A DNA stretch of 64,000 nt from Polymorphobacter megasporae (GCF_018982885.2 NZ_CP081848.1:3038001-3102000); one strand, 5' to 3'. Shown: positions 18,309 to 28,211, counted from the first letter of the stretch. Notes: a model not told the origin generated them from the sequence alone. Program-made: numbers and translations.

Positions 18309-19808
18309 CTAAGCACCGATAGAAGGAGGCCGGGGCATGTCAAGCGGGACCGCGGCGAGCGCGGTATGGACCGCGTCGAGCAGATCTTCGACCGAAAATG
18401 GCTTCGGCAGGAAGACGACGCCGGCGCGAACCAGCGCACGCCGCTGCGGCGGCTCGGCATAGCCTGACATCAAGACGACCGGCAGTGCCGGGCAACGCGC
18501 CCGAGCGCGACGGAGCAGATCGACACCGTCCATTCCCGGCATGACGACATCGGAAACGAGCAGGTCGATCAGCGTCTCCCCCTGCTCGATCAGATCGAGC
18601 GCGGTCGACGCATCGCCGAGCGCGATGACCCCGAGACCATGGCGGCGCAGCGCCCGTTCGACGACGAGCCGGACCGCGCGGTCGTCTTCGACCAAAAGCA
18701 CCGTCCCCATCAGCGGCGGACGCTGTCGCGGCCGTTGCGCGACGGGCACCACCGCCGGCGCCGCGCTTGCCGGCAGATAGACGACGAAACACGTTCCACC
18801 TTCGGCAACCGGCTCGGCGAAGACGAAGCCGCCGGTCTGCTTGACGATGCCATAAACCGTCGACAGACCAAGGCCCGTCCCCTGCCCGACCGGCTTGGTC
18901 GTGAAGAACGGCTCGAAGATTTTCGCGGCGATCTCGGGCGGAATGCCGGTCCCGGTGTCGCTGACCGAAATCGCAACAAGATCGATCGTCGGGATGATGC
19001 GGTGGCCCAAACCGGACACTTCGGCTGCCGGAACACCGCGGATCGTGATCGTCAGCCGTCCCTTGGCGCTCATCGCATCACGCGCGTTGACCGACAGGTT
19101 GACCAGAACCTGCTCGAGCTGGCCGGGGTCGGCGCGAACCGATCCCGCACCGCCATGGTTGACGACGATGAGGTCGACATCGGGGCCGACGAGCCGCCGG
19201 AGCAACGGCTTCAAAGCGTCGATGACACTCGCGACATCGAGCACCTGCGGACGCAGCGTCTGCTGGCGGGCAAAAGCGAGCAGCTGGCGGACGAGGTTGG
19301 CTGCCCGGTTGCCGTTCTGGCGAACCTGATCGATGTCCTCGAAGTCGGGTGTGCCTTCCGGATGCCGGTCGAGCAGCTGATCGCACAGGCCGAGAATGGC
19401 GGTGAGGATATTGTTGAAGTCGTGCGCGATGCCGCCGGCCAGCTGGCCGACCGCCTGCATCTTCGTCGCCTGCGCGACCTGTTGCTCGAGGCGGACCTGC
19501 TCGCGGATATCGCGGACCGCGATCAGCGCCGCGAATCCCCAGTTGGCGGGCGCGGGCGCGAGGGTCACGACGACGGTCTCGTCGGGACGCGCCGCGAGGC
19601 GGAGCCGCACTTCCTGCCCGTCGACCGTCCCGTCGAGAACCTGGACGATCGCCTTGGCGAGCTGTGCCCGGTCGTCCTCGACCGCGAGCGCGAGGATGCC
19701 GTCGCCGCTCGTGCAATCGCTGCCGACGGTTTCGTTGAACACCGCATTCGTCTGGATGCACTGGCCGCCGCCGTCGAGCAGCGCCAACCCGAGCGGGAGG
19801 ATATTCAT
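18309..19808 (-). CDS. CckA-like hybrid histidine kinase/receiver without membrane domain
   Basis: The 499-aa protein has a short PAS-like N-terminus (1-100), a dimerisation helix with His129 in [20 protein letters not shown], an ATPase domain ([30 protein letters not shown]) and a C-terminal receiver with an aspartate in [13 protein letters not shown] (about residue 425). The sequence around the H-box is very like CckA, the kinase feeding ChpT and CtrA. It lacks the two transmembrane segments and one of the PAS domains of Caulobacter CckA (691 aa). No earlier start codon precedes a stop in this frame, and the preceding gene ends at 19858. It may be the cckA ortholog shortened or a paralog. 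Confidence 0.85.
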   Translation of the reverse strand: MNILPLGLALLDGGGQCIQTNAVFNETVGSDCTSGDGILALAVEDDRAQLAKAIVQVLDGTVDGQEVRLRLAARPDETVVVTLAPAPANWGFAALIAVRDIREQVRLEQQVAQATKMQAVGQLAGGIAHDFNNILTAILGLCDQLLDRHPEGTPDFEDIDQVRQNGNRAANLVRQLLAFARQQTLRPQVLDVASVIDALKPLLRRLVGPDVDLIVVNHGGAGSVRADPGQLEQVLVNLSVNARDAMSAKGRLTITIRGVPAAEVSGLGHRIIPTIDLVAISVSDTGTGIPPEIAAKIFEPFFTTKPVGQGTGLGLSTVYGIVKQTGGFVFAEPVAEGGTCFVVYLPASAAPAVVPVAQRPRQRPPLMGTVLLVEDDRAVRLVVERALRRHGLGVIALGDASTALDLIEQGETLIDLLVSDVVMPGMDGVDLLRRARARCPALPVVLMSGYAEPPQRRALVRAGVVFLPKPFSVEDLLDAVHTALAAVPLDMPRPPSIGA

Positions 19809-19857
19809 GACACGGAGCGCGCCTAGCGTCGCCCCGATGCTGAATGGAGGAGGGTAA

Positions 19858-20532
19858 TCAACTATAGCGCTGTTCCAGCCACGGGTCGGCGATATTGTGG
19901 TAGCCGCGTGTCTCCCAGAAACCGGGATGGTCGGCGGCGACGAACTCGATCGCCTTTAGCCACTTCGCCGACTTCCACAAATAGTAACGCGGAATGATCA
20001 CGCGGACCGGGCCGCCGTGCTCGCGGGTGATCGGCTGGCCGTCGTGGCTGTGGGCGAGCAGGCAATCGTCGTCAGCGAAGTCGGCGAGCCGCAGGTTGGT
20101 CACGTAGCCATCATAGCCGTGGAGGATGACGTGCGCGGCTTCGGGCTTCGGCCGGACGACGTCGATCAGGTGCCGCGTCGACACACCCTGCCAGCGATTG
20201 TCGTAGCGCGACCACGACGTCACGCAGTGGATGTCCGAAGTATCCTGGAACTGCGGCTCGGCCATCAAAGCGGCGAAGTTCCACGTCACCGGCGTCTCGA
20301 CAAGCCCGCCGACAGTCAGTTCCCACTGATCGCGCGGCACGTCGGGCTGAATACCCAGATCGAGCACCGGCCAGTTGTCGGTGAGCCGCTGCCCCGGCGG
20401 CAGGCGGTCGGTGGCGGGATCGGCGTCCTTGCCGGTCAGCAGCCTCCCGGCGCGCGCCCACGCCTGCTTCGACGCAACGAGCTTGTCGCGAAAGCCCGGC
20501 TCGGCGGTAATATCGTCGTCGGCCATCGTCAC
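19858..20532 (-). CDS. Sulfite-oxidase-like molybdopterin oxidoreductase
   Basis: The 224-aa product has the molybdopterin-dependent oxidoreductase fold. The pterin-ligand cysteine is in [14 protein letters not shown], and [22 protein letters not shown] matches the conserved surface. No signal peptide is seen and no heme or dimer domain is present, so it is like the YuiH class of soluble proteins. The GTG start at 20532 overlaps the smpB stop as GTGA; ATG 20526 is a near alternative. It is the third gene of a dapA-smpB operon. Substrate is unknown. Confidence 0.87.
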   Translation of the reverse strand: MTMADDDITAEPGFRDKLVASKQAWARAGRLLTGKDADPATDRLPPGQRLTDNWPVLDLGIQPDVPRDQWELTVGGLVETPVTWNFAALMAEPQFQDTSDIHCVTSWSRYDNRWQGVSTRHLIDVVRPKPEAAHVILHGYDGYVTNLRLADFADDDCLLAHSHDGQPITREHGGPVRVIIPRYYLWKSAKWLKAIEFVAADHPGFWETRGYHNIADPWLEQRYS

Positions 20533-21011
20533 CCTCGCTCGCGCATGATCCGCGCCGCGTCGCGCTTCCAGTCGCGCGTCTTCTCGGTCTCGCGCTTGTC
20601 GTGGAGTTTCTTGCCCTTGGCGAGCGCGAGTTCGACCTTGGCGCGGCCGCGGTCGTTGAAATAGATCATCAGCGGGATGACCGTCATCCCCTGCCGCGTC
20701 ACCGCGCCGTTGAACTTGCTGATCTGCTTGGCGTGCATCAGCAGCTTGCGCGGGCGCTTTGGCTCGTGGTTGTTGCGGTTGCCGTGGCTAAATTCGGGGA
20801 TGTTGGCGTTGACCAGCCACATCTGGCCGTCCTTCAATTCGGCGTACGACTCGGCGATTGAGCCTTCGCCCTGCCGCAGCGCCTTGACCTCGGTCCCGGC
20901 GAGCGCGATCCCCGCCTCGACGACCTCGTCGATGAAGAACTCGTACCGCGCCTTGCGGTTCTCGGCGACGATCTTGGCCTTGATGCCGGTGTTGACGAAT
21001 GCGCGCGCCAT
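20529..21011 (-). CDS. smpB: SsrA-binding protein SmpB
   Basis: The 160-aa protein binds tmRNA and helps release stalled ribosomes. Family sequences are clear: [36 protein letters not shown], and the basic C-terminal tail [18 protein letters not shown]. The ATG at 21011 overlaps the dapA stop by one base. The genuine start is within a longer frame that reaches 21764; sequence before 21011 is antisense/shadow and not SmpB-like. The tmRNA gene itself is not in this window. Confidence 0.97.
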   Translation of the reverse strand: MARAFVNTGIKAKIVAENRKARYEFFIDEVVEAGIALAGTEVKALRQGEGSIAESYAELKDGQMWLVNANIPEFSHGNRNNHEPKRPRKLLMHAKQISKFNGAVTRQGMTVIPLMIYFNDRGRAKVELALAKGKKLHDKRETEKTRDWKRDAARIMRERG

Positions 21012-21883
21012 CAAACCAGCCCTGCATGGGCGAGCGCCGCATCGACGCGGGCGCGTGCGGCGGGCGACGGCGGGGTAATTGGCAGGCGGGTGGCGATGCT
21101 CATGCGGCCGAGGCGTTCGAGCGCGTACTTGGTCGGTCCGGGACTTGCATCGCTGAACAGCGCGTCGTGGAGCGGGTAGAGGCGGTCCTGCAGCGCTAGT
21201 GCGGCAGCGTAATCCCCGGCAGCGCAGGCGGTCTGGAATTGCGCGCACAGGGCGGGCGCGACATTGGCGGTGACCGAGATGCACCCCGCGCCGCCCATCG
21301 CCATGTAGCCGAGCGCGGTCTCGTCGTTGCCCGACAGCTGGCAGAAGTCGACGCCGCACGCCGCACGCTGCGCCGACACCCGCCCGAGATTGCCGGTCGC
21401 GTCCTTGACCCCGATAATGCCCGGCAGCTTCGCCAGCGTCGCCATCGTCTCGACCGACATGTCGACGACCGAGCGGCCGGGGATGTTGTAGATGATGATC
21501 GGCAGATCGCAGCCCTCGGCGAGCGCGGTGAAGTGGGCGATCAGCCCCGCCTGGCTCGGCTTGTTGTAATAGGGGCAGACGACGAGCGCGGCATCGGCAC
21601 CGACGTGCTTGGCGTGGCGCATGTGGACCAGCGCGGTCGCGGTGTCGTTCGATCCGCACCCCGCGATCACCGGCACGCGCCCCGCCGCCGCCTCGACCGT
21701 CAGCGCGATGACGCGGTTGTGCTCGTCGATCGTCAGCGTCGCCGATTCGCCGGTGGTGCCGCACGGGACGAGTGCGGTCGAGCCGCTCGCAATTTGCCAG
21801 TCGACGAAGCTGGCGAACGCCGTTTCGTCGACCTTGCCGTCCTTGAACGGGGTCACCAGCGCCGGAATCGATCCGTTAAACAT
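21011..21883 (-). CDS. dapA: 4-hydroxy-tetrahydrodipicolinate synthase
   Basis: The 290-aa enzyme condenses pyruvate with aspartate semialdehyde in lysine and diaminopimelate synthesis. The TIM-barrel motifs [12 protein letters not shown] and the Schiff-base lysine in [13 protein letters not shown] are intact, as is the YNIPGRSV motif. It is the first gene of an operon with smpB and the molybdoenzyme. It diverges from slt, 44 bp apart. Confidence 0.97.
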   Translation of the reverse strand: MFNGSIPALVTPFKDGKVDETAFASFVDWQIASGSTALVPCGTTGESATLTIDEHNRVIALTVEAAAGRVPVIAGCGSNDTATALVHMRHAKHVGADAALVVCPYYNKPSQAGLIAHFTALAEGCDLPIIIYNIPGRSVVDMSVETMATLAKLPGIIGVKDATGNLGRVSAQRAACGVDFCQLSGNDETALGYMAMGGAGCISVTANVAPALCAQFQTACAAGDYAAALALQDRLYPLHDALFSDASPGPTKYALERLGRMSIATRLPITPPSPAARARVDAALAHAGLV

Positions 21884-21927
21884 GCCTTGCCTTCCGCCGC
21901 GCCGCTCGACCGTCTAGTCAGGCGCGG

Positions 21928-23979
21928 ATGAGTATCTCAATGCGTGATATGGAGCCAAGGCGCGGCTTCCGCAAACTCCGCTGGCTCGGGGTTGCGATCC
22001 TGCTGGCGGCATCGACCGCGGCGGCGGCGCTGAGCCCTGCGGTGAGGGCGTATTACACCGCCCGGCTGGCCGAAACCGCGGCGGGGCGGTTCAACACCCT
22101 GCCGCTGTCGCCGATCGTCAATCCGGCGACCGACCCGCTGATGGACGCCGTCGTCGTGTGGGACCGGCTGCGCCGCGACACCGGTCCGGCGAGCTTCGCC
22201 GAGATTTCCGCCTTCCTCCGGGCACACCCTGGCTGGCCATCGGAAACGCTGCTCCGCCGCCGCGCCGAAAAGCTGATCGACGACCGCGTCGGCTTCCCCG
22301 AACGCATCGCCTTTTTCCGCGACTACCCGCCTTTGTCGTCGCTGGCGAAGTTCCGCCTCGCCGAGGCGCAGCTCGTGGCGCGCGACTTCGCCTCGGCGAA
22401 CGCCAATGCCCGCGCCGCGTGGGTGTCGGGCGGGCTCGACGCCGTCGCGGAGATCCAGCTGCAGAACGAGTTCGCCACCGCGCTGACCCCCGCCGACAAT
22501 GTCGCGCGCCTCGACCGGCTGCTGTGGCGCGGCGAGACGACCGCCGCGGGCCGGATGCTCGGTCTCGTTCCGCCCGACGTCCGCGCGGTTGCGGCGGCGC
22601 GGATCGCGATGCTGACCGGCGTCGGTGCGAGCAGTGCGCTGGCGAGCCTGCCAGCGGCGGCCCGCAACGATCCCGGAGTGATCTACGCCCAGGCGACGTG
22701 GCTCAAGCGCACCGGCGACATGGCTGGCGCGCGGGCGGCGATGGCGACCTACGACGGCGCGCCGGGGCTGGTGACCGATCCCGAGCAGTGGCTCAAGCTG
22801 CGGCTCGAGCTTGCACGCGCGGCGATGCGCGACGGCCAGTTCGACCTAGCCTACAAGATCGCCGACGGCCACCACGCCTTCGCGCTCGGCAAGCCGTTGA
22901 GCGAGCAGACGCTCGGCGAGCGGCAGGGCTTGATCGACAACGAGTGGCTGGCAGGCTGGATCGCGCTGCGCCGCCTCAACCAGCCGGCGATGGCGCTGAC
23001 CCATTTCGAGCGCGTCCGCGACGCCGCCCTGACCCCCGTCAGCCAGGCACGCGGCGATTACTGGTCGGGCCGCGCCGCCGAGGCGGCGGCCAACCCCGAC
23101 GCCAGGGTCTATTACGCCGCCGCCGCGACCCACGCCGACTATTACTACGGCCAGCTCGCCGCCGAACACATCGCCCCGACGCTGAGCCTCCCCGCCGCCA
23201 CCCCGGTCGCGGTCAGTCGCGAGGCGCGCGACAAGTTCAACGCCGACGAGCTCGTCCGGGTGACGCGCGCGCTCGGCGAGATCGGCGACCGGGCGCGGCA
23301 GACTTTGTTCATGAAGGCGCTCGTTGACCATGCCGAGACACCCGAGCAGCAGCGCCTGCTCGCCGACCTCGGTGCCGCGCTCGACCGTCCCGACCTTGGC
23401 GTGCTGACCGGCAAGGCGGCGCGCTTGGGCGGCGAACTGGCGCTGCTCGACGTCGCCTACCCGTTGCTCAGCCTGCCGCCGACGCTTGCGGCCGATTTCA
23501 CGATGGTTCACGCGATCGCTCGGCAGGAGACGCAGTTCGACCGCGCCGCGGTCAGTTCCGCCAACGCCCGCGGGCTGATGCAATTGCTCCCGGCGACCGC
23601 GTCGGAGCAGGCGGCCAAGCTCGGCCTGCCGTACTCGATGAGCCGCCTGACCGACGACCCGGTGTTCAACGTCACGCTCGGCGCAGCGTATTACGGGCGC
23701 ATCCGCGACAACCTCGGCGGCAGCAACGTGCTTGCGGTCGCGGCGTACAACGCAGGGCCGGGCAACGTCCGCAAGTTCCTCGCGCTCAACGGCGATCCGC
23801 GCATTCCCGGCACCGACGTCGTCGACTGGGTCGAGCTGATCCCGTTCAGCGAGACCCGCGACTATGTCCAGCGGGTGCTGGCGAACGCGGTGGTCTACGA
23901 CCTGCTCCACCCGTCGACCGCAACGATGCCGGCGTCGAACCGGCTGAGCGCGTATCTGGGGAAGCGGACGCCGGGGTGA
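21928..23979 (+). CDS. slt: Lytic murein transglycosylase, Slt family
   Basis: The 683-aa protein begins with a membrane segment or signal sequence (residues 19-36), followed by a long helical superhelical domain. The C-terminal SLT domain carries ARQETQFD with Glu534 as the likely catalytic acid, ANARGLMQLLPATA, and AYNAGPG at 606-612. It would process peptidoglycan from the periplasm. Its N-terminal hydrophobic part is preceded by RRGFRKLR, so it may remain anchored rather than cleaved. ATG 21928 is kept; 21940 is possible. Confidence 0.93.
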   Translation: MSISMRDMEPRRGFRKLRWLGVAILLAASTAAAALSPAVRAYYTARLAETAAGRFNTLPLSPIVNPATDPLMDAVVVWDRLRRDTGPASFAEISAFLRAHPGWPSETLLRRRAEKLIDDRVGFPERIAFFRDYPPLSSLAKFRLAEAQLVARDFASANANARAAWVSGGLDAVAEIQLQNEFATALTPADNVARLDRLLWRGETTAAGRMLGLVPPDVRAVAAARIAMLTGVGASSALASLPAAARNDPGVIYAQATWLKRTGDMAGARAAMATYDGAPGLVTDPEQWLKLRLELARAAMRDGQFDLAYKIADGHHAFALGKPLSEQTLGERQGLIDNEWLAGWIALRRLNQPAMALTHFERVRDAALTPVSQARGDYWSGRAAEAAANPDARVYYAAAATHADYYYGQLAAEHIAPTLSLPAATPVAVSREARDKFNADELVRVTRALGEIGDRARQTLFMKALVDHAETPEQQRLLADLGAALDRPDLGVLTGKAARLGGELALLDVAYPLLSLPPTLAADFTMVHAIARQETQFDRAAVSSANARGLMQLLPATASEQAAKLGLPYSMSRLTDDPVFNVTLGAAYYGRIRDNLGGSNVLAVAAYNAGPGNVRKFLALNGDPRIPGTDVVDWVELIPFSETRDYVQRVLANAVVYDLLHPSTATMPASNRLSAYLGKRTPG

Positions 23980-24057
23980 TTAAGTGTGCGATTGCAACGG
24001 GTTGAGGCGCGATCGTACACAATCCGTCGAGTATTGCCGACAGCGATCCAACGCTAA

Positions 24058-24072
24058 GTTCAAAATAAGTTC
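24058..24072. promoter_or_regulatory. Orphan LexA (SOS) box after slt
   Basis: GTTCAAAATAAGTTC is a perfect GTTC-N7-GTTC repeat. It is not upstream of a recognised gene: slt ends at 23979 and the next gene, ppk2, runs the other way. It may control an untranslated RNA or a tiny peptide, or be inactive. Confidence 0.45.
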
Positions 24073-24093
24073 ACACTAAAGCGTGTGTTTTTT
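24072..24093 (+). terminator. Short stem with T-tract after slt
   Basis: CACAC (24072-24076) pairs with GTGTG (24083-24087) around a TAAAGC loop, followed by six Ts (24088-24093). The stem is only 5 bp, so it is weak. It lies about 93 bp after the slt stop and overlaps the last base of the LexA box. Confidence 0.35.
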
Positions 24094-24245
24094 CGCTTGC
24101 GCTTTTTCGGGGCGAACAAGACACCAGCGATGAGAACGCACACATTTCCTGCCGCCCGGTGGCGACTCTACTAAGGTGCAGGCGTATCGCTTTTTCGGGG
24201 GTGTAGGACAGGGGAAAGAGCGTTTAACAGCCCCACACCCTCAGC

Positions 24246-24337
24246 GTCATCCCGGCGAAGGCCGGGATCCACCGTCGTGCCAGGCGACGAAATCCGCGTT
24301 GCGCACAACCGTGGCTCCCGGCCTTCGCCGGAATGAC
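24246..24337. repeat. REP-like inverted repeat pair
   Basis: The left arm 24246-24272 contains TCCCGGCGAAGGCCGGGA and the right arm 24311-24337 contains TCCCGGCCTTCGCCGG. It is the same kind of element as at 5280-5467 but with a variant core (CGGCGAAGGCCGG in place of CGCGAAGGCGGG). Confidence 0.75.
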
Positions 24338-24407
24338 GACTTAACGGTTAGTTGTCGTGGTACTGGAGTCGGTTATTGCTGGGCCGCCCCTCTCCTCCCC
24401 GCCGCAC

Positions 24408-25199
24408 CTAAACCTTTAGCGTGACCCCAAGCGCCGCTTCCGCCAGCGCGCGCAACTCCGGCGAAACCGGCGGATACGTCAAATCGACATCCTCGCCGAG
24501 CGTCGCGATCACCGCCTCGATCGCGGCGATCCGCGCAGTCTTCTTGTCGTCGGCGGCGATCACCGTCCACGGCGCGTGCGGGGTCGAAGTCTTGTCGAAC
24601 ATGTCCTCGTACGCCTCGCAATAAGCGTCGCGCATCGAGCGGTTGTGATAATCCTCAGGCCCGGTCTTCCACCGTTTGTACGGCGTTTCGAGGCGTTCGC
24701 GCAGGCGCTTATCCTGCTCGCGCTGGGTGATGTGGAGGAAGATCTTGGCGATGCGCGTGCCGTCGGCGATCTGCTGCGCTTCGAAATCGTTGATCTCGTC
24801 GTAGCCGCGCTTCCAGTCGGGCTTGGGGATCAATTTGTCGACCCGCTCGACGAGGACGCGCCCGTACCATGTCCGGTCGAAGATCGCGATCTCACGGCAG
24901 CCGGGCAGCTTCGCCCAGAAACGCCACAGGAAATGGTGGTTGAGTTCGTCCTTGGTCGGGGCGCCGATCGACCAGACATCGCTATAGCGCTGGTCGAGCT
25001 CGGTCGTCATCCGCTGGATCAGCCCGCCCTTGCCCGCGGCGTCCCAGCCCTCGATCGCAACGATCCCGCGCAACCCCTGCGTAATGTACGCCGCCTGGAT
25101 CAGCTGGAGCTTGTACTGGAGCGCGACGAGTTGTGTGTCGTAGTCGGCCCGCTTGATCTCGGGCGTGCCCTCATAGTCCTTGAGGCGGATCTTGCTCAT
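24408..25199 (-). CDS. ppk2: Polyphosphate kinase 2 family protein
   Basis: The 263-aa protein uses polyphosphate to phosphorylate nucleotides (NDP or NMP, by subclass). The Walker A loop reads EGWDAAGKGG and the Walker B region IFDRTWYGRVLVERV. A single PPK2 domain is present, so it is a class I or III enzyme rather than the two-domain class II; nucleotide choice is not resolved. It follows an inverted repeat element that separates it from aspS. ppk1 and ppx also occur at 31115-34842. Confidence 0.93.
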   Translation of the reverse strand: MSKIRLKDYEGTPEIKRADYDTQLVALQYKLQLIQAAYITQGLRGIVAIEGWDAAGKGGLIQRMTTELDQRYSDVWSIGAPTKDELNHHFLWRFWAKLPGCREIAIFDRTWYGRVLVERVDKLIPKPDWKRGYDEINDFEAQQIADGTRIAKIFLHITQREQDKRLRERLETPYKRWKTGPEDYHNRSMRDAYCEAYEDMFDKTSTPHAPWTVIAADDKKTARIAAIEAVIATLGEDVDLTYPPVSPELRALAEAALGVTLKV

Positions 25200-25210
25200 T
25201 TTTCGTCCTT

Positions 25211-25340
25211 GCTCCCCTCCCCTTCAGGGGAGGGGCGAGAGACGGCGCGCTTGCGCCGGCCCGGGGGTGGGGAAGTTCGGGGCGAGGACTTTGCGGCGAC
25301 TGCCCCACCCCCGACCCCTCCCCTAAAGGGGAGGGGAGCA
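25211..25340. repeat. Large imperfect inverted repeat between aspS and ppk2
   Basis: The left arm begins CTCCCCTCCCCTTCAGGGGAGG (25212 on) and the right arm is CCCCTCCCCTAAAGGGGAGGGGAG (25316-25339); inner CCCGGGGGTGGGG (25261 region) pairs with GCCCCACCCCCG (25302-25313). The whole forms a long, mobile-looking hairpin element, common in alphaproteobacteria. It could act to end the aspS transcript. Confidence 0.75.
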
Positions 25341-25341
25341 G

Positions 25342-27138
25342 TTATGCCTTGCCGATCGGTTCGACCGTGCGGATATGCAATTCGCGCAACGACTTCACCG
25401 GAACTGCGCTCGGCGCATTCATCATCAGGTCTTCGGCCTTCTGGTTCATCGGGAAGACGACGACCTCACGGATGTTCGGCTCGTCCGCCAGCAGCATGAC
25501 AATGCGGTCGACACCCGGGGCCGAACCGCCGTGCGGGGGCGCGCCGAACTTGAAGGCGTTGATCATGCCCGCGAAATCGCGGTCGACGTCGGCCTGCGAA
25601 TAGCCGGCGATTTCGAACGCCTTATACATGATTTCCGGGCGGTGATTACGGATCGCGCCCGACGACAGTTCGACGCCGTTGCACACGATGTCATACTGGT
25701 AGGCGAGGATGTCGAGCGGATCCTTCGTCTCCAACGCTTCGAGCTCACCCTGCGGCATCGAAAACGGGTTGTGGCTGAAGTCGAGCTTCTTCGCGTCCTC
25801 GTCATATTCGAACATCGGGAAATCGACGATCCAGCAGAACTTGAACACGCCCTGCTCGATCAGCCCAAGGTCCTCGCCGACCTTCGTCCGGGCGAGCCCG
25901 GCAAGCTTGGCGGCCTTCAATGGCTTGTCGGCGGCAAAGAAGACGCCGTCGTCGGGGCCGAGACCAAGCTGCGCGACGATCGCCGCGACGCGCTCGGGGC
26001 CAAGGTTCTTGGCGATCGGGCCGCCGGGCTCGCCGCTCTTGAAGTTCATGTAGCCCAAGCCCGCCCAGCCCTCGGCGCGCGCCCAGTCGTTCATGCCGTC
26101 GAAGAAGCTGCGCGCCTTGAGGCCTGCACCGGGAGCCGGGACGGCACGGACGACGGCGCCGCTTTCGATCATCCGCGCGAAGATGCCGAAGCCGCTGCCA
26201 CGGAAGTGCTCGGTAACGTCTTCGATGACGAGCGGGTTGCGCAGGTCGGGCTTGTCGTTGCCGTACTTCAGCATCGACTCGGCGTAGGCGATGCGCGGGA
26301 ACGGGGTGTCGGTCACGATCTTGGGCTTGCCGTCGACGAAGCCGGTGAACTCGACGAACACGCCCGCAAGTACCGGCTCGATCGCAGCGAAAACATCGTC
26401 TTGCGTGACGAAGCTCATCTCGAAGTCGAGCTGGTAGAACTCACCGGGCGAGCGATCGGCACGGGCGTCCTCGTCGCGGAAGCACGGCGCGATCTGGAAA
26501 TAGCGGTCGAAGCCGGCGACCATCAGCAGCTGCTTGAACATCTGCGGCGCCTGCGGCAGCGCGTAGAACTTGCCCGGGTGGACGCGGCTGGGAACGAGGA
26601 AGTCGCGCGCGCCCTCGGGGCTGCTCGCGGTCAGGATCGGGGTCTGGAACTCGGTGAAGCCCTGGTCGATCATCCGGCGGCGCAGCGAGGCAATGACGTT
26701 CGACCGCAGCATGATGTTGCGATGCAGCCGCTCGCGGCGAAGATCGAGATAGCGGTACTTGAGGCGGATTTCCTCGGGGTAGTCGGCCTCGCCCGCGACC
26801 GGCAGCGGCAGTTCGTCAGCGCGCGACTGGACGGTGACGTCGGCAGCGCGAAGCTCGATCGCCCCGGTCGGCATCTTCGGGTTGACCGCTTCGGGGGCGC
26901 GCGCGACGACATCGCCGGTGATCGTGACGACGCTCTCGGCGCGCAGCTTGTCGAGGATGTCGAACGCCTCGGAGCCGGTGTTGGCGACGATCTGGGTCAG
27001 GCCGTAATGGTCGCGCAGGTCGACGAACAACACGCCGCCATGATCGCGCTTGCGGTGGACCCACCCCGACAGGCGGGCGGTCGTGCCGGCGTCCTCGGCG
27101 CGAAGCGCGGCGCAGGTGTGGGTGCGATAGGCGTGCAT
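25342..27138 (-). CDS. aspS: Aspartyl-tRNA synthetase
   Basis: The 598-aa bacterial-type enzyme charges tRNA-Asp. It has the N-terminal OB-fold anticodon-binding domain ([28 protein letters not shown]), the class II motif 2 loop ([19 protein letters not shown]), the bacterial GAD insert and motif 3 ([14 protein letters not shown]). Start ATG 27138 (MHAYRTHTC) is preferred to an upstream one at 27183 because it starts the family sequence. It may also charge tRNA-Asn if the cell uses GatCAB, which cannot be told here. Confidence 0.97.
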   Translation of the reverse strand: MHAYRTHTCAALRAEDAGTTARLSGWVHRKRDHGGVLFVDLRDHYGLTQIVANTGSEAFDILDKLRAESVVTITGDVVARAPEAVNPKMPTGAIELRAADVTVQSRADELPLPVAGEADYPEEIRLKYRYLDLRRERLHRNIMLRSNVIASLRRRMIDQGFTEFQTPILTASSPEGARDFLVPSRVHPGKFYALPQAPQMFKQLLMVAGFDRYFQIAPCFRDEDARADRSPGEFYQLDFEMSFVTQDDVFAAIEPVLAGVFVEFTGFVDGKPKIVTDTPFPRIAYAESMLKYGNDKPDLRNPLVIEDVTEHFRGSGFGIFARMIESGAVVRAVPAPGAGLKARSFFDGMNDWARAEGWAGLGYMNFKSGEPGGPIAKNLGPERVAAIVAQLGLGPDDGVFFAADKPLKAAKLAGLARTKVGEDLGLIEQGVFKFCWIVDFPMFEYDEDAKKLDFSHNPFSMPQGELEALETKDPLDILAYQYDIVCNGVELSSGAIRNHRPEIMYKAFEIAGYSQADVDRDFAGMINAFKFGAPPHGGSAPGVDRIVMLLADEPNIREVVVFPMNQKAEDLMMNAPSAVPVKSLRELHIRTVEPIGKA

Positions 27139-27297
27139 GGATGAACCGTTCGAACTGGGCGGTGAGCGACGGGGGTGACACACGCTGACGTCGATTTTGT
27201 CAAGGCGGACGCTTCAGGGCTTGGGCACCGGCAAGGACTTGTTGTTGGTCAGCGGCGGCGCGCTCCGGCAATCGGCACCAACCAATTGGAGACCCAG

Positions 27298-27804
27298 ATG
27301 AAGCTCGTTCTCGCCGCCGCTGCTATTGTCGCCGCGCTCGCCGCGGCACCTGCCAATGCCGCCGCCGCGCCGCGGGTCAGCATCGCGACCCTCGACGACC
27401 TGCCCCAGCCGCTCCCCATCCCGTACGACACCGAAGCGGTCGGCAAGGTGCAGGTCGACGCGGCGCGCAAGCGGGCGAAGGCGAGCCACAAGCTGCTGCT
27501 GATCGACCTCGGCGGCAACTGGTGCCCCGACTGCCGCGTCCTCGCCGGGGTAATGGCAGTGCCCGAGGTCAAGGCGTTCCTCGCCAAGCACTACGAGGTC
27601 GTGACGATCGACATCGGCCGCCGCGACAAGAACCTCGACGTCGCCGAGGCGTACGGCGCCAGCGTCAAGGGCGTGCCGATGGTGATGATCGTCGATCCGG
27701 TGTTGGGCAAGACGCGCAATCCCGACCGCTACGCTGCGCTGTCGGACGCCCGCAACATGACCCCGCAGGCGCTCGCCGACTGGCTCGCACAATGGGTCGG
27801 CTGA
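27298..27804 (+). CDS. Exported thioredoxin-like protein
   Basis: The 168-aa protein begins with a signal peptide (MKLVLAAAAIVAALAAAPANA). The thioredoxin fold is shown by GGNWCPDCRVL with redox Cys76 and Cys79, and by the cis-proline motif KGVPMVMIVD. It would act in the periplasm as a disulfide reductase or protein-folding oxidoreductase. The CPDC active site is unlike the CGPC of thioredoxin. ATG 27298 is chosen as the start of the signal peptide; the open frame extends upstream to 27175. Confidence 0.88.
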   Translation: MKLVLAAAAIVAALAAAPANAAAAPRVSIATLDDLPQPLPIPYDTEAVGKVQVDAARKRAKASHKLLLIDLGGNWCPDCRVLAGVMAVPEVKAFLAKHYEVVTIDIGRRDKNLDVAEAYGASVKGVPMVMIVDPVLGKTRNPDRYAALSDARNMTPQALADWLAQWVG

Positions 27805-27896
27805 GCGGAAGCACTCGACTGCGGCATCGCGGCACTTTACCCATCGCCCACTGTACTTAGTTGAGCGGATGGGCATCGCGCCCGGTTAGGGACACG

Positions 27897-28211
27897 ATGT
27901 CGAGCAGCACGCTGATTGGATTGATGACGACCGGCTTCGGGCTGATCACCGTCGCGGTGGTCGTTGCGGTGCTTTTCCACTTTCGCCGCCGCCCGATCGT
28001 CTGGCTGCTGGCGGCAAACGAGCGGCGCATCGCCTTCCACCGCAATTCGGTCGCGATGCTGTCGTCGGCGCTGACCAGCGCGCGGATCGAGGGCCGCCGC
28101 GCCGAGTTCGATCAACTCGCCGAGCGCTACAAGACCCACGCCCGCGCCCTGCTGTCGCTCGATCCCAAGGCGACCGTTCCGCCCATGCCCGGTTTCGAGG
28201 TGCAGAATTAG
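27897..28211 (+). CDS. Small membrane-anchored hypothetical protein
   Basis: The 104-aa product is not recognised. Residues 5-25 form one transmembrane helix (LIGLMTTGFGLITVAVVVAV), followed by HFRRR and a helical, charged C-terminal domain (ERRIAFHRNSV...AERYKTHARAL) that is probably cytoplasmic. ATG 27897 is preferred over an earlier in-frame start because TTAGGGACACG lies just upstream. It is between the thioredoxin-like gene and the PEP-CTERM gene, without clear linkage. Confidence 0.65.
   Translation: MSSSTLIGLMTTGFGLITVAVVVAVLFHFRRRPIVWLLAANERRIAFHRNSVAMLSSALTSARIEGRRAEFDQLAERYKTHARALLSLDPKATVPPMPGFEVQN

Larger units (their letters stand above)
23980..24407. other. Gene-poor gap with regulatory and repeat sequences
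   Basis: This 428-bp gap holds a LexA-type box (24058-24072), a terminator-like stem with six Ts (24072-24093), a short open frame of 14 codons (24130-24174; reading MRTHTFPAARWRLY) and an inverted REP-like pair (24246-24337). No gene of family type was found on either strand. The small open frame has no good ribosome binding site. Base composition from 24040 to 24130 is clearly more AT-rich than the surroundings. Confidence 0.5.

Noticed and set aside
24176-24424. 82-codon plus-strand frame after slt
   Set aside because: Much of it is the REP-like repeat; no ribosome binding site and no protein-like features.
25375-27144. Long plus-strand open frame opposite aspS
   Set aside because: It mirrors aspS on the other strand and has typical GC-rich shadow composition.
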